64,000 nt of DNA from Acaryochloris sp. CCMEE 5410 (GTDB taxonomy: Bacteria > Cyanobacteriota > Cyanobacteriia > Thermosynechococcales > Thermosynechococcaceae). This document shows positions 27,242-36,001 of this stretch, in pieces; the stretch's first letter is position 1, and each line of letters begins with the position of its first letter. The notes beneath the pieces were generated by a model. That model was not told the DNA's origin, did no database searches, and was given only the letters and a program-made list of their open reading frames with translations. Position numbers and translations under genes: made by a program. The stretch spans positions 4,092,001 through 4,156,000 of the forward strand of contig NZ_AFEJ02000001.1 of assembly GCF_000238775.2 (NCBI RefSeq). Direction: 5' to 3'.

Positions 27242-29626
27242 TCAGACACCACAATAAGCAATGGTTACGCCTTTCCCACCATCAGCCTGCTCGGCAAATT
27301 CATAGCGAGAGACAAGGGGATGTTGCGATAGATAGGTTTGGACGCCTTGACGGAGTTTACCGGTACCATGACCGTGGATAATCCACAGGGGCCCTTGAGC
27401 CTTTGCGATCGCATCTTCAATCACCACTTCGGCATCGGCGACTCTAGACCCCCGGATATCTAGGGTGTTCTTGGAGGTGCGAACCATGAGGGCCGAATTG
27501 TTAGGTGTATTGTCTTCTTTTTTAGGTGCGCTATCCGTTTTCTTGGGGGGAGGGGTGACCTTCTCGCCCGTTAAGGACTCCACTTCCGTGGGCTTGACGG
27601 TCATTTTCATCATCCCAAACTGTACCACTAGCTCGTTGGTGGGCGTAATCTTAATCACGTCTGCCTTCTGGCCAATGCTGGGAATGCGAACCCGATCCCC
27701 TACTTGAGGTTGAAATCCTGTGGGAGGCGGCGCTTTGGGCTTAGTGCGAGAGGGGAGTCGCTGGCTGGCAATTTTTTCTAGACGTTCGGTGGCAACCTGG
27801 GCAGCAGGGGCGGACTTGGGCTGTTGTTGGAGGTCACGAATCACTTGTGCGATCGCTTGCTTGGCCCGGCGAATTTCTTCTTGGATTGCTTTTTCTTGCT
27901 GCTGCCGCAGTTTTTGCTCTCGCACTTTTAGATCTGAGGCCTTCTTTGCCACTTGCTGATGCAGTTGCTCCGTACTCTGCAGTAGCTTGGCGGCGGCTTG
28001 AGCCCTAGTTTCCTGCTGCCGTCGCTCCGTTTCTAATCCGGCAATCACCTGATTAACATCATCCGTCTCGCCGTCCATCTGGGCTAGGGCTTGGGCAATC
28101 ACCTGCTCATTCAGCCCCAACCGCTGGGCAATAATCAAGGCATTGGAGCGCCCCGGAATTCCCCAGAGCAACCGATAGGTAGGCTGCAAGGTGGCATCAT
28201 CAAATTCCACCGAGGCATTTTCAAAGCGGGCATCGGTGTACTTCAAGGCTTTGAGTTCACCAAAGTGGGTAGTGGCAATGGTGAGCTGAGCCTGATCGGC
28301 CAAATATCGAAGTAGGGCAATGGCCAGAGCACTTCCTTCTAAGGGGTCAGTACCTGCACCCACTTCATCCAGCAGCACCAAAGATTGGTCAGTCAAGGCG
28401 GCAATAATCTCTTGAATTCGGCGAATATGACCAGAGAAGGTGGACAAACTTTGCTGCAACGACTGTTCATCGCCAATATCGGCCAAGACCTGATCAAACC
28501 AAGGTAGCTCTACGGGTTCTTGGGCAGGAACAAAGAGTCCCACCTTGGCCATCAGAGTCGCCAATCCTAGGGTTTTCAGGGTAACGGTTTTACCGCCAGT
28601 ATTCGGACCTGTAATTGCCACCACGCGGATCTCGGGTTGAATGGTTACATCAATGGCCACCACTTCGGGGCCTTGCTCATGGTGCTGCTGCCAGACCAGT
28701 AAAGGGTGGCGCAAACGTCTCAGGGTAAGGGTTTCCGCTGCGCGGTTAACAAATTGAGGGCGATTGGCCCCTAACCAATAGCTATACCGGGCGCGGGCAG
28801 TGGCGAGATCCACTGCTGTCACAATTTGGAGCAGGGCATCTAAGTCTTCCTGTACCTCCGCCACTTTTTCGGTGAGGGCTTGGCGAATGGCTTCTGCTTC
28901 TGCTTGCTCTTGGCGAGTGAGTTGGCGCAGTCGATTATTCAGCTCTACCGTCGCCTTCGGTTCAATATAAAGAGTGGCTCCACTGGTGGAAGCATCATGG
29001 ACAATACCGGGGACAGCATCTTTTTGAGGCGCTTTGACGGGTACCACAAATCGATCGCTACGCTGGGTAATCAGCCGCTCTTGCAGCGCCGCTCCCTTCC
29101 GCTGTAAAATTCGCTGCAAAATCGTTTGGACGTCATTGCGGACCTGCCGCTGCCGCTCGCGAATCACCATTAATTTTTCGCTGGCCCGGTCAGCCACTTC
29201 TCCCTGCTCATCGATACAGTGGCGAATCTCTTGTTCTAATTCAGGGTAGGTCCGCAGGTCAGCGACCAACTGATTGAGGCTCACTAGTTCGGGATAACGG
29301 TTGATGAGGCGACGGAGGTTGCGGCTGCCTAACAGGGTTGTGGCAACCTGCAGTAGCTCTTCACCACTGAGAATGCCTTGACGTTGCGATCGCACCAATG
29401 CTGCTCGAATATCATGAATCCCCTCAAAGGTCAGTGCAGTCAAAAGCTGAGTTTCTAGGTCATACACCTCTTGGGTCTGCTGCAGTAGGGTTTCACTGCC
29501 CTCAACCGTTGTCGGAATCGGCAGCTCAATTGCTGCGGCTACCCCTAACTTGGTTGCCGCAAAAGTGGACAGATGCTGGCATAATCGCTCCCACTCCAGC
29601 AGTTCTAGGGTTTTTTCAACAATCAC
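27242..29626 (-). CDS. mutS2: endonuclease MutS2
   Basis: MutS2 lacks the mismatch-recognition domain of MutS; it acts on recombination intermediates or collided ribosomes. The core lever region is followed by the ATPase: Walker A GPNTGGKTVTLK (about residue 335), LVLLDEVGAGTDPLEG (Walker B) and TTHFGELK. A coiled-coil rich in Gln/Lys comes next, then a KOW-like stretch (QVGDRVRIPSIGQKADVI), and the C-terminal Smr nuclease domain with LDIRG and HGHGTGKLRQGV. 794 residues. The start is a GTG at 29626. mutL lies 6 kb away on the other strand and is not cotranscribed. Confidence 0.95.
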   Translation of the reverse strand: MIVEKTLELLEWERLCQHLSTFAATKLGVAAAIELPIPTTVEGSETLLQQTQEVYDLETQLLTALTFEGIHDIRAALVRSQRQGILSGEELLQVATTLLGSRNLRRLINRYPELVSLNQLVADLRTYPELEQEIRHCIDEQGEVADRASEKLMVIRERQRQVRNDVQTILQRILQRKGAALQERLITQRSDRFVVPVKAPQKDAVPGIVHDASTSGATLYIEPKATVELNNRLRQLTRQEQAEAEAIRQALTEKVAEVQEDLDALLQIVTAVDLATARARYSYWLGANRPQFVNRAAETLTLRRLRHPLLVWQQHHEQGPEVVAIDVTIQPEIRVVAITGPNTGGKTVTLKTLGLATLMAKVGLFVPAQEPVELPWFDQVLADIGDEQSLQQSLSTFSGHIRRIQEIIAALTDQSLVLLDEVGAGTDPLEGSALAIALLRYLADQAQLTIATTHFGELKALKYTDARFENASVEFDDATLQPTYRLLWGIPGRSNALIIAQRLGLNEQVIAQALAQMDGETDDVNQVIAGLETERRQQETRAQAAAKLLQSTEQLHQQVAKKASDLKVREQKLRQQQEKAIQEEIRRAKQAIAQVIRDLQQQPKSAPAAQVATERLEKIASQRLPSRTKPKAPPPTGFQPQVGDRVRIPSIGQKADVIKITPTNELVVQFGMMKMTVKPTEVESLTGEKVTPPPKKTDSAPKKEDNTPNNSALMVRTSKNTLDIRGSRVADAEVVIEDAIAKAQGPLWIIHGHGTGKLRQGVQTYLSQHPLVSRYEFAEQADGGKGVTIAYCGV

Positions 29627-29661
29627 AACGTCTTAATTTCACGGGTCATTCTCCACTACTG

Positions 29662-29817
29662 TCATCGTAACAAGCAACTTCTCTTATGCGGCTTCGAAGT
29701 GGGTGGGGCAACAATTGGTGTTTGCTTGGGTGCGGGCTGGTCGCGTTTATTATGACTTCCACCATGAGCCAATAGAACAGTAGTGCCGTCTTGCTCGAAA
29801 CCATAGGGGGTAGTCAT
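29662..29817 (-). CDS. 51-residue hypothetical protein after the metal-stress cluster
   Basis: I do not recognise it. It starts MTTPYGFEQDGTTVLLAHGG and becomes basic and Pro/Lys-rich, ending SKPHKRSCLLR. A good ribosome binding site (TTTGGAGA, about nine bases before the ATG at 29817) supports translation. It lies 47 bases downstream of the beta-barrel gene on the same strand, so it could be the last gene of that unit. No membrane segment. Confidence 0.5.
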   Translation of the reverse strand: MTTPYGFEQDGTTVLLAHGGSHNKRDQPAPKQTPIVAPPTSKPHKRSCLLR

Positions 29818-29864
29818 CGTATTTATCTCCAAAGGATAGGGAGTAGATGCGGCTTACACCTCAG

Positions 29865-30671
29865 CTAAAGAGAACGCTGGATTCCCAAGGTGACACGTAC
29901 ATCAGGAGAATCACTAGTGAGTCCCGCACCTGCTCCTACAGAAAATACCGTCAAAGGATCCAGTTGATGTCTTATGCCTAATTCCAGTAAATAAGCATCT
30001 GTATCAGCGTCTTTTTCCTGTTCAAATACCAAGTCTGACACCAGCATGGTATCGGAATTAATGCGGCGACTATAGCCCAAAATGGCAGAAAATTGATCTC
30101 GACGCTCTCCGGCTTGAGGCGCAAAGTTACGGCTATAGCCAAGATTTAAGTGCAGGCGATCCATATTGGCATTGCCAATTGTCTTAGTGGCAAGTAGCCG
30201 AACAGTGGGATCAACACTGGCACTCTCTGGTCCTGTCGGTAAATCCGCGCTCACAGAAATAGCAAAAGCTGGGACCGAAACTGACTCCGTGTTGAAGTTA
30301 TAGAACAGTTCTACGCCTACATCTTCAATATTGTCTTCGCCCCCATCCCCAAATGAAAACGGGACCGAGATACGGGCTTGGGTATTCGGAGCAATTCCAT
30401 ATTCCAGCCTGGGTTCTATCAGCAACCGATCTTCATTGCCATTGCGTTCATAGCGGAGTAGGCTTTGTACTTCTAAGCCTTTGTAGGGGATTGGGTAGGC
30501 ATCCTCAAATTCCGTAGGTAACCCTTCTTCTAGATTCAAGTGGTCGGCAGCCTGGGCTGGACTCAGACCCCAGATGGATAATGCCAAGCAGCTCACCAGT
30601 AAAGACAGTGAAATACGCAAAATCAGTACACTCCTTGTGTTACAAAACATGCAAGCTTGAAGCCCAGACAC
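29865..30671 (-). CDS. exported outer-membrane beta-barrel-like protein
   Basis: About 250 mature residues of alternating short strands typical of small outer-membrane barrels (VQSLLRYERNGN, LLIEPRLEYGI, ARISVPFSFGDGG, AYLLELGIRHQL), ending in VRVTLGIQRSL. It resembles the MetA-pathway/transporter-like barrel group (PF13557), but I cannot confirm that. A signal peptide runs RISLSLLVSCLALSIWGLS with cleavage near AQA. The open frame reaches 30671, but the strong AAGGAG at about 30630 favours a TTG start at 30620, which would put the signal peptide exactly at the N-terminus. It is 33 bases after the Met/His-rich gene. Confidence 0.7.
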   Translation of the reverse strand: MSGLQACMFCNTRSVLILRISLSLLVSCLALSIWGLSPAQAADHLNLEEGLPTEFEDAYPIPYKGLEVQSLLRYERNGNEDRLLIEPRLEYGIAPNTQARISVPFSFGDGGEDNIEDVGVELFYNFNTESVSVPAFAISVSADLPTGPESASVDPTVRLLATKTIGNANMDRLHLNLGYSRNFAPQAGERRDQFSAILGYSRRINSDTMLVSDLVFEQEKDADTDAYLLELGIRHQLDPLTVFSVGAGAGLTSDSPDVRVTLGIQRSL

Positions 30672-30704
30672 CGCTCTGGACCTGACTTATTGAAACTAAA
30701 TTGC

Positions 30705-32243
30705 TTACTGAGCTAGAGCAATTCCCGAAGGTTCATCGCTCATGGGCATGGGGTCAACATCGGGCAGATTTCCATACTTCTGTTGCCATCCCTTGATCAT
30801 CGCTTCTACCATTACTGGGTTGATTGATCCAGGTTTCATGCCTTCATGGTTCATCTGCATTTGGGGCATCAGTGCCATCATGGCGTCCATAAATGATCCA
30901 GGAAGTTCGCCGTCTTGGATGCCTGGGGTGAGCTTCAGTTTGAGCTGGGCTTTCAACTGCTGATGCATCTGATGCATTGCTGGCGACATTCCATGCTGAG
31001 CCATGTTGTCGCTCTGGGACGTCATGCCCTCATGCTGCATGCTGCCATGCATCTCACTGTGGGAACGCTCGGTTCCTTTGTGTTTCATGGTTGAAGGCAT
31101 AGGATACTGAGACATTTTGTCTTTATGGTGAGCCATGCCCTGATGCTGCTTTTCACTGGAGGGGGAAGACTTGTGCTGCATCATGACGGGCATCATTTCA
31201 TCCAGCATCTCGGTCATCATCCGGGTCATTTCACCATCAACCCCCTGGACCCATTCGTTGTAGTCCAGTGGGTTTACTTCGGGTTTCGTCAGTTCAAATT
31301 TACGAACTAGGTTTTCATCTCCTGGCTGATAGGCCATGGCATCCAAAACGCGGTAAAGCTCTGCCCGTTTCTGCTCAACGGTCCAGCCATCATAGGCAAA
31401 AATATCGTAGGTAATGCCGTGAAGCATGTGGAGGTTATCAAAGACGTTGGCGGTCTCAGGGGATAAGCGACTGTAGCGTGGTGATAATTCCCGACTCAAC
31501 AGCATCCGCCCCGGCGGTGTAGGAACGACTTGTTCACCAAACAGGTCTTCCATCTGATTCATAAATTTATCTTGGGCATCGCCATTGCCGCTCATCATCA
31601 TGGTCTCGTAGAGGGCCGGATGCCACCAGTGAGCAGCATAGAAGAAATTATTGTTCTTGGGATAATAGTTGCGGGTCAACGTGAAGTAAGGCTTCATCAT
31701 CACTGCTGCGCGCCGCATGGTCACATCTAAGGGCGCAGGACTTAGGGCAATATCCTTGTAGGTCTTGCGATAGTAGTCGTAAGTCTCCAGTAACTTTTCT
31801 TCTTTCTCATTCCAAGCAATATCTTTGTCAGACATCACATCTTCGGTCATCTCATGTAAGAGATGGACGGAATCTATCGTGCGGAATAATCGCCAAGTGG
31901 CACGGGCTGCAAAGGGTGCAAACAACTCCATCGGTGGTTCAATCCGAGGAGGGCTTTCATAGTAATCCAACACTTCTTGGTAGAGTTTGGCATCTTCTTG
32001 GATGTGTTGTTTGAAGGGGGTCAGTAAGAGCACATCATGCAATTTACTATGGGCAAAATGTAGTGCACTGGCTACCCGATAGCTACGGCGATGCCGATTG
32101 TAGAAGGACATCTGATAGGACGTGCGGGGATGGGCAACAAGATTCCGTTGCTCAGCCGCTGCTGGGTTTGGGATTTGGCCAATGGTTAAGGCTGTAGCAA
32201 AGGCTAAGGCCGCCAGTCGTTTGCGGGATTGTTGAGAAGGCAT
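30705..32243 (-). CDS. secreted Met/His-rich protein, probable metal (copper) binding
   Basis: I do not recognise a named family. A signal peptide is clear (KRLAALAFATALTIGQIPNP, cleavage near AAAEQ). Residues 30-330 form an aromatic, largely helical domain rich in Tyr, His and Met (FFYAAHWWHPALYETMMMS). Residues about 330-480 are strikingly rich in Met, His, Gln and Ser (GEMTRMMTEMLDEMM, HQGMAHHKDKMSQ, MHGSMQHEGMT, MHQMHQQL). Such Met/His clusters bind Cu(I)/Cu(II) or Ag in periplasmic copper proteins. The gene follows a two-component system and a MerR regulator on the same strand, which supports a metal-stress role. That role is inferred, not shown. Confidence 0.75.
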   Translation of the reverse strand: MPSQQSRKRLAALAFATALTIGQIPNPAAAEQRNLVAHPRTSYQMSFYNRHRRSYRVASALHFAHSKLHDVLLLTPFKQHIQEDAKLYQEVLDYYESPPRIEPPMELFAPFAARATWRLFRTIDSVHLLHEMTEDVMSDKDIAWNEKEEKLLETYDYYRKTYKDIALSPAPLDVTMRRAAVMMKPYFTLTRNYYPKNNNFFYAAHWWHPALYETMMMSGNGDAQDKFMNQMEDLFGEQVVPTPPGRMLLSRELSPRYSRLSPETANVFDNLHMLHGITYDIFAYDGWTVEQKRAELYRVLDAMAYQPGDENLVRKFELTKPEVNPLDYNEWVQGVDGEMTRMMTEMLDEMMPVMMQHKSSPSSEKQHQGMAHHKDKMSQYPMPSTMKHKGTERSHSEMHGSMQHEGMTSQSDNMAQHGMSPAMHQMHQQLKAQLKLKLTPGIQDGELPGSFMDAMMALMPQMQMNHEGMKPGSINPVMVEAMIKGWQQKYGNLPDVDPMPMSDEPSGIALAQ

Positions 32244-32404
32244 ATCGTTATTCAGGTGCTATGAGTCGTCTTGGGGCGTAATGGATCGATCCCTTCTAAA
32301 ATCCTGGCAAAACAATATGAAATCAGAATGAGATGGAGAAAGGCAGAGATCTTATTGGAGAAATGGCAGCACTTCAAACCCTTGGATCAACGAGTAAGTT
32401 CCGC

Positions 32405-33769
32405 TCAGGTAGGGAGAATCGGTAGATGGATCGTAAAAAGGCTGCCTTTACTAGGCTGGCTCTGCACCGTTATCCGTCCTTGATGTTTTTGGGCAATTGC
32501 CCAGGCAATCGCCAATCCCAACCCTGAACCGCCTGTTTGACGGTTGCGATGGCCGAAGGCCGGTCGAAGACCATCGCAATCCACCCGATAAAACCGATCA
32601 AAAATCTTGGATTGATACTCAGGTGCAATCCCTACCCCCGTATCTCTCACCTGAATCACTGCCTGCTGGTCTTGCTGACTTAACGCAAGAGTGACTTTAC
32701 CTGCTTCAGGGGTGTACTGAATCGCATTGATCACGAGGTTAAAGACGAGTCGATAAAGCTGTGCTTCATCCCCGCTGACCCATAAGGGCTGATCCATTTG
32801 AACATCGGTTTGGAGCTGGATCTTTTTGTTTAAGGCTAGAGCCGCTAACTCTTCGGCCATGTCGCTCACTAAATCCTGAAGGCAGCACGAATCATTCTGC
32901 TTCAGTTGTTTTTGGCGGTCCAACCGAGTCAACAATAGCAAGTCCTGAATCAATTGGGACAAACGTTGATGCTGGCGATCCAGGGTTTGGAGCGTTTCGC
33001 GGGCCTCTGCAGCCGATAGTTGAGGCATATCCAAGACGGATTCCACTATGGCTTGGGCTGCAGCGATGGGAGTGCGTAATTCATGGGCCGCATCTGCTGT
33101 AAATTGCTGTATTTGCTGGTAGGACTGACGAATCGGTTGCATCGCTCGTCCAGCAAGCCACCAGCCTGCAACACCGATAAAAAACAGAGCTAAGGGCAAG
33201 CCCGCAAATAGAACCAATCTAACTGAGGAGAGATATTGATCAGAATGCTTGAGAGAGCTACCGACTTGCAGATATCCCCAAAGGGGCGCATCAGGATTTT
33301 GCACAGGGATAGTGATTTGACGGTAGCGAATATTGTCCTCGTCCTGAATATATTGCCATGCTGTCATAGACGAAGAGGACGGTAGACCCTTGGGTCTCAA
33401 CCCAGCCAAAGCAATCAGGTTTTGGGAGGTATCTAAGAGCCGAATGTAATAGCTGCCCTGGAACATCTCCCCTGGTGAATGATCTGCGGAGCTAGCAGAC
33501 GTTATGCAGGGTTCTGAGGTAACGCAGGAATCCGGCAAAAAGCGTTGGGTACTGGTGGGAAGTTTGCCAGGTTGAATGAGCATTGGCTCTATATTGTCGT
33601 GTAACCGACCTGCGATCGCTTGCAATTCCCGATCCGCAGCCGTTCGATGGGCATGATCAATCGCCTCATAGACACCAAAGCCACTGAGGGTCAAAATAAT
33701 ACCCATCACCCCGGCATACCAGCTTGCCAACCGCCAGCGAGTCTGACGAAATAGCGTCCGCTCATTCAT
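32405..33769 (-). CDS. sensor histidine kinase of an OmpR-type two-component system
   Basis: Classic membrane sensor, 454 residues: first transmembrane helix at about 15-35, a periplasmic loop of about 150 residues with two close cysteines (SCVTSEPC), a second helix (LVLFAGLPLALFFIGVAGWWL), and a HAMP-like linker. HisKA follows with AHELRTPIAAAQ, and HATPase with NLVINAIQYT, VRDTGVGIAP and GGSGLGLAIAW. The cysteine pair could sense a metal or redox signal, but this is inference. Its start overlaps the response-regulator stop by eight bases, so the two are translationally coupled. The Met/His-rich gene follows 161 bases later. Confidence 0.92.
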   Translation of the reverse strand: MNERTLFRQTRWRLASWYAGVMGIILTLSGFGVYEAIDHAHRTAADRELQAIAGRLHDNIEPMLIQPGKLPTSTQRFLPDSCVTSEPCITSASSADHSPGEMFQGSYYIRLLDTSQNLIALAGLRPKGLPSSSSMTAWQYIQDEDNIRYRQITIPVQNPDAPLWGYLQVGSSLKHSDQYLSSVRLVLFAGLPLALFFIGVAGWWLAGRAMQPIRQSYQQIQQFTADAAHELRTPIAAAQAIVESVLDMPQLSAAEARETLQTLDRQHQRLSQLIQDLLLLTRLDRQKQLKQNDSCCLQDLVSDMAEELAALALNKKIQLQTDVQMDQPLWVSGDEAQLYRLVFNLVINAIQYTPEAGKVTLALSQQDQQAVIQVRDTGVGIAPEYQSKIFDRFYRVDCDGLRPAFGHRNRQTGGSGLGLAIAWAIAQKHQGRITVQSQPSKGSLFTIHLPILPT

Positions 33770-34457
33770 GGGTTAGATGAAGACGATAACCCACTCCATA
33801 GACGGTCTCAATGGCTTGATCACAGCCCAGGTCAGACAATTTTCGCCGCAGTTGCCGCATCAGGGCAGCTACCACATTACTGATGGTGTCGGCGTCCGCT
33901 CCCCAAAGCTGATTAAGGATCTGATCACGACTGACAATTTGTCGAGGATGCTGCATAAAATACTCCAATAGCTGAAATTCTTTATGGGTCAACAAGACAC
34001 TCTGACCTTGTCCCTGATCCAGGATAGAGACATTGTGGGTGCCATAGTCCAACGTGAGCGGCCCCACCTGGAGTTGTTGGGGCTGAAAATGGGGCGATCG
34101 TCGCTGTAGTGCCCGCAAGCGGGCCAGTAATTCAATTTTGCGAAAGGGTTTAACCAGATAATCATCTGCTCCCGCATCCAGCCCGGTTGCGGTATCTTCC
34201 GGTTGATCCTTGGCGGTCAACATCAGGACGGGCAAAGGACTCTGCTGAGCCCGAAGGCGTTGGCACAGATCAATCCCGGATAATCCTGGCAATAACCAGT
34301 CGAAGATCGCCAGAGTGTACTGGGTCCACTGGCTTTCTAGATAGCCCCAAGCCTCCCTGCCATCTTTCGCCCAATCGACAATGTAAGCTTCCTGGGTGAG
34401 GGTTCGCTGAATGGCGGCTCCCAGATCCGGCTCATCTTCGACTAGTAATACTCGCAT
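33762..34457 (-). CDS. OmpR-family response regulator
   Basis: A 231-residue DNA-binding regulator. The receiver domain has acidic pocket EDE (residues 7-9), phospho-acceptor Asp53 in FDWLLPGLSG, the threonine in MLTAKD and the lysine in VKPF. The C-terminal winged helix follows (VLLTHKEFQLLEYFMQHP to VYGVGYRLHL). It lies five bases after the MerR gene and overlaps the kinase gene by eight bases. Its targets are probably the exported genes downstream and itself. Confidence 0.95.
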   Translation of the reverse strand: MRVLLVEDEPDLGAAIQRTLTQEAYIVDWAKDGREAWGYLESQWTQYTLAIFDWLLPGLSGIDLCQRLRAQQSPLPVLMLTAKDQPEDTATGLDAGADDYLVKPFRKIELLARLRALQRRSPHFQPQQLQVGPLTLDYGTHNVSILDQGQGQSVLLTHKEFQLLEYFMQHPRQIVSRDQILNQLWGADADTISNVVAALMRQLRRKLSDLGCDQAIETVYGVGYRLHLTHE

Positions 34458-34462
34458 AAGCG

Positions 34463-34879
34463 TTACAAGGAAACGGTTGAAATCAACGGGCAGATATCAC
34501 CGGGTTGAGGTCGGGGCTGATTAGTGGCCCAGCGATCTCGATATTCTTCCAATTCAGATTTAAAGGACATCATCTGTTGGATTTGATGGTCAAGCTGTTC
34601 AATCTTGTCTTGCAGCATCGACTGCACCCGTTCACAAGGGATGTCCCCTTGTTGGTGAATATTGAGGATTTCTCGAATTTCCTCTAAGGAAAACCCCAAG
34701 GTTTGTGCCTTCTTGATAAACTGCACCTGCTGCACGGTCTCTTGGGGATAATAGCGGTAGCCATTGTCTCCACGATCCGAGTGAATTAACCCTAAGCTTT
34801 CGTAGTACCGCAACGCCCCAACAGCAACCCCAGTTTGCCGTCGAACCTCACCAATTTTCAGGTGTGTGGCTGTAGTCAT
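34463..34879 (-). CDS. MerR-family metal-responsive regulator
   Basis: A 138-residue regulator. The winged-helix DNA-binding domain (LKIGEVRRQTGVAVGALRYYE) is followed by the wing (GDNGYRYYP) and a long dimerisation helix (FIKKAQTLGFSLEEIREIL). The C-terminal effector part has cysteines in DIPCERV and GDICPLIS. In metal-sensing MerR proteins (CueR, ZntR, CadR, MerR) a cysteine at the start of the dimer helix and one or two near the C-terminus form the metal site, and this protein has that layout. Which metal is unclear. First gene of a unit with the response regulator (five bases) and kinase. Two MerR-type promoters lie just upstream. Confidence 0.9.
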   Translation of the reverse strand: MTTATHLKIGEVRRQTGVAVGALRYYESLGLIHSDRGDNGYRYYPQETVQQVQFIKKAQTLGFSLEEIREILNIHQQGDIPCERVQSMLQDKIEQLDHQIQQMMSFKSELEEYRDRWATNQPRPQPGDICPLISTVSL

Positions 34880-34906
34880 CTTTTCGTTGAGTAGAAAACT
34901 ACCTTT

Positions 34907-34938
34907 ACTTTAAACCCTACAGTTGACTGTAGGGTCAA
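34907..34938 (-). promoter_or_regulatory. MerR-type promoter/operator for the merR-regulator-kinase unit
   Basis: On the minus strand: -35 TTGACC (34938-34933), a 20-bp spacer, -10 TAAAGT (34912-34907). The spacer region contains a perfect dyad, ACCCTACAGT/ACTGTAGGGT separated by two bases (34914-34935). An over-long spacer filled by a dyad is the hallmark of promoters that MerR proteins activate by DNA distortion. It points toward the merR gene, which implies autoregulation. Confidence 0.8.
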
Positions 34939-34969
34939 GCCCACCACCCAGGTGCGCGATATTTGCCCC

Positions 34970-35001
34970 TTGACTCTTTAGTTAACTGTAGGGTTTAGCC
35001 T
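34970..35001 (+). promoter_or_regulatory. MerR-type promoter/operator for the glutaredoxin-MauE gene
   Basis: On the plus strand: -35 TTGACT (34970-34975), a 20-bp spacer, -10 TAGCCT (34996-35001). The spacer region carries the imperfect dyad ACTCTTTAGT and ACTGTAGGGT, whose right half equals the perfect dyad of the neighbouring minus-strand site. The same MerR protein therefore probably controls both directions. The start codon is 33 bases downstream. Confidence 0.78.
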
Positions 35002-35034
35002 ATGAATGACTCCAATTGTACAGGGAGGTGAGTG

Positions 35035-35832
35035 ATGACGACCTTAAACACAACCCAGACACCCGTTAAGCTCTATCGCATGTCCACCCCAGACCATGAC
35101 TGTCCCTGGGGCCTGAAGGCTATCCATTTGCTCAAGGAGCAAGGTATTGAGTATGAAGACCACCCCTTGCGCTCTAAGGAAGAGGTGGAGGCATTTAAAA
35201 CAAAACATGAGGTCCCCACCACACCACAAATTTTCATTGGCGAGGAACGCATCGGGGGTTATACCGATCTAGCACAACATTTTGGTGTGGAAGTTGAGGC
35301 TGCTGACTACTCCTACACCCCTGTAGTTGCCCTCTTTTCCACGGCTGGCCTGATTACCCTTGCAACCTCGTTAGGGATGACCGGTTTTATGGGAGTATCA
35401 CTTTCAATGCTGGCATCCCTGAAGCTAATGGACCTGGATGCCTTTGTCGAAGGATTTCAGAAGTATGACCTGATTACCCAAACATTCAAGCCCTATGCAA
35501 AGTCTTACCCCTTTGCCGAACTGCTGATTGGCCTGGGTTTCTTGTCTGGAGTGGCACCACTATTAACTGGGATCAGTTCACTGTTGATTGGAACCAGTGG
35601 TGCTATCTCTGTGTTCAAAGCAGTCTATATCGACAAACTGGCGTTGAACTGTGCCTGCGTAGGCGGGAATACTAAGACGCCATTGGGTATTGTCAGCTTT
35701 GCCGAAAACGCGATTATGGCTGGTATGGGGGCTTTTCTAATATTTACGTCAGTGGGTGACAGAACCCTGGAAACAGTGCAGACGCCAGATTCGTTATCTT
35801 CTGCTGTGGTGCAGCTTAGGGATGACGTGTAA
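35035..35832 (+). CDS. glutaredoxin domain fused to MauE/DoxX-like membrane protein
   Basis: Residues about 8-85 form a glutaredoxin-like domain (VKLYRMSTPDHDCPWGLKA, then VPTTPQIFIGEERIGGYTDL) whose active site is CPWG, with one cysteine, as in monothiol glutaredoxins. The rest is a four-helix membrane domain of the MauE/DoxX-like type (VVALFSTAGLITLATSLG onward) with a CxC pair in LNCACVGGN. Such fusions probably pass electrons or thiols across the membrane. GGGAGG six bases before the ATG at 35035 decides the start; the GTG three bases earlier is too close. Divergent from the MerR gene and very probably controlled by it through the promoter at 34970-35001. Confidence 0.85.
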   Translation: MTTLNTTQTPVKLYRMSTPDHDCPWGLKAIHLLKEQGIEYEDHPLRSKEEVEAFKTKHEVPTTPQIFIGEERIGGYTDLAQHFGVEVEAADYSYTPVVALFSTAGLITLATSLGMTGFMGVSLSMLASLKLMDLDAFVEGFQKYDLITQTFKPYAKSYPFAELLIGLGFLSGVAPLLTGISSLLIGTSGAISVFKAVYIDKLALNCACVGGNTKTPLGIVSFAENAIMAGMGAFLIFTSVGDRTLETVQTPDSLSSAVVQLRDDV

Positions 35833-36001
35833 AAAATTGACCTGCACGGCTCAACTCATGCAGATGGCGTAAGAATCTTGTCGAGTTTTTAACCTTCTCC
35901 GTTCAAAGTATCTGCGAAAGCAGTTTTCTCTATCGCTGGCCCACGTTCATGCGGGTGAGCTGATCTCTTGTAGAGAAATCGATGCAGATTTCTGGGTAGG
36001 T

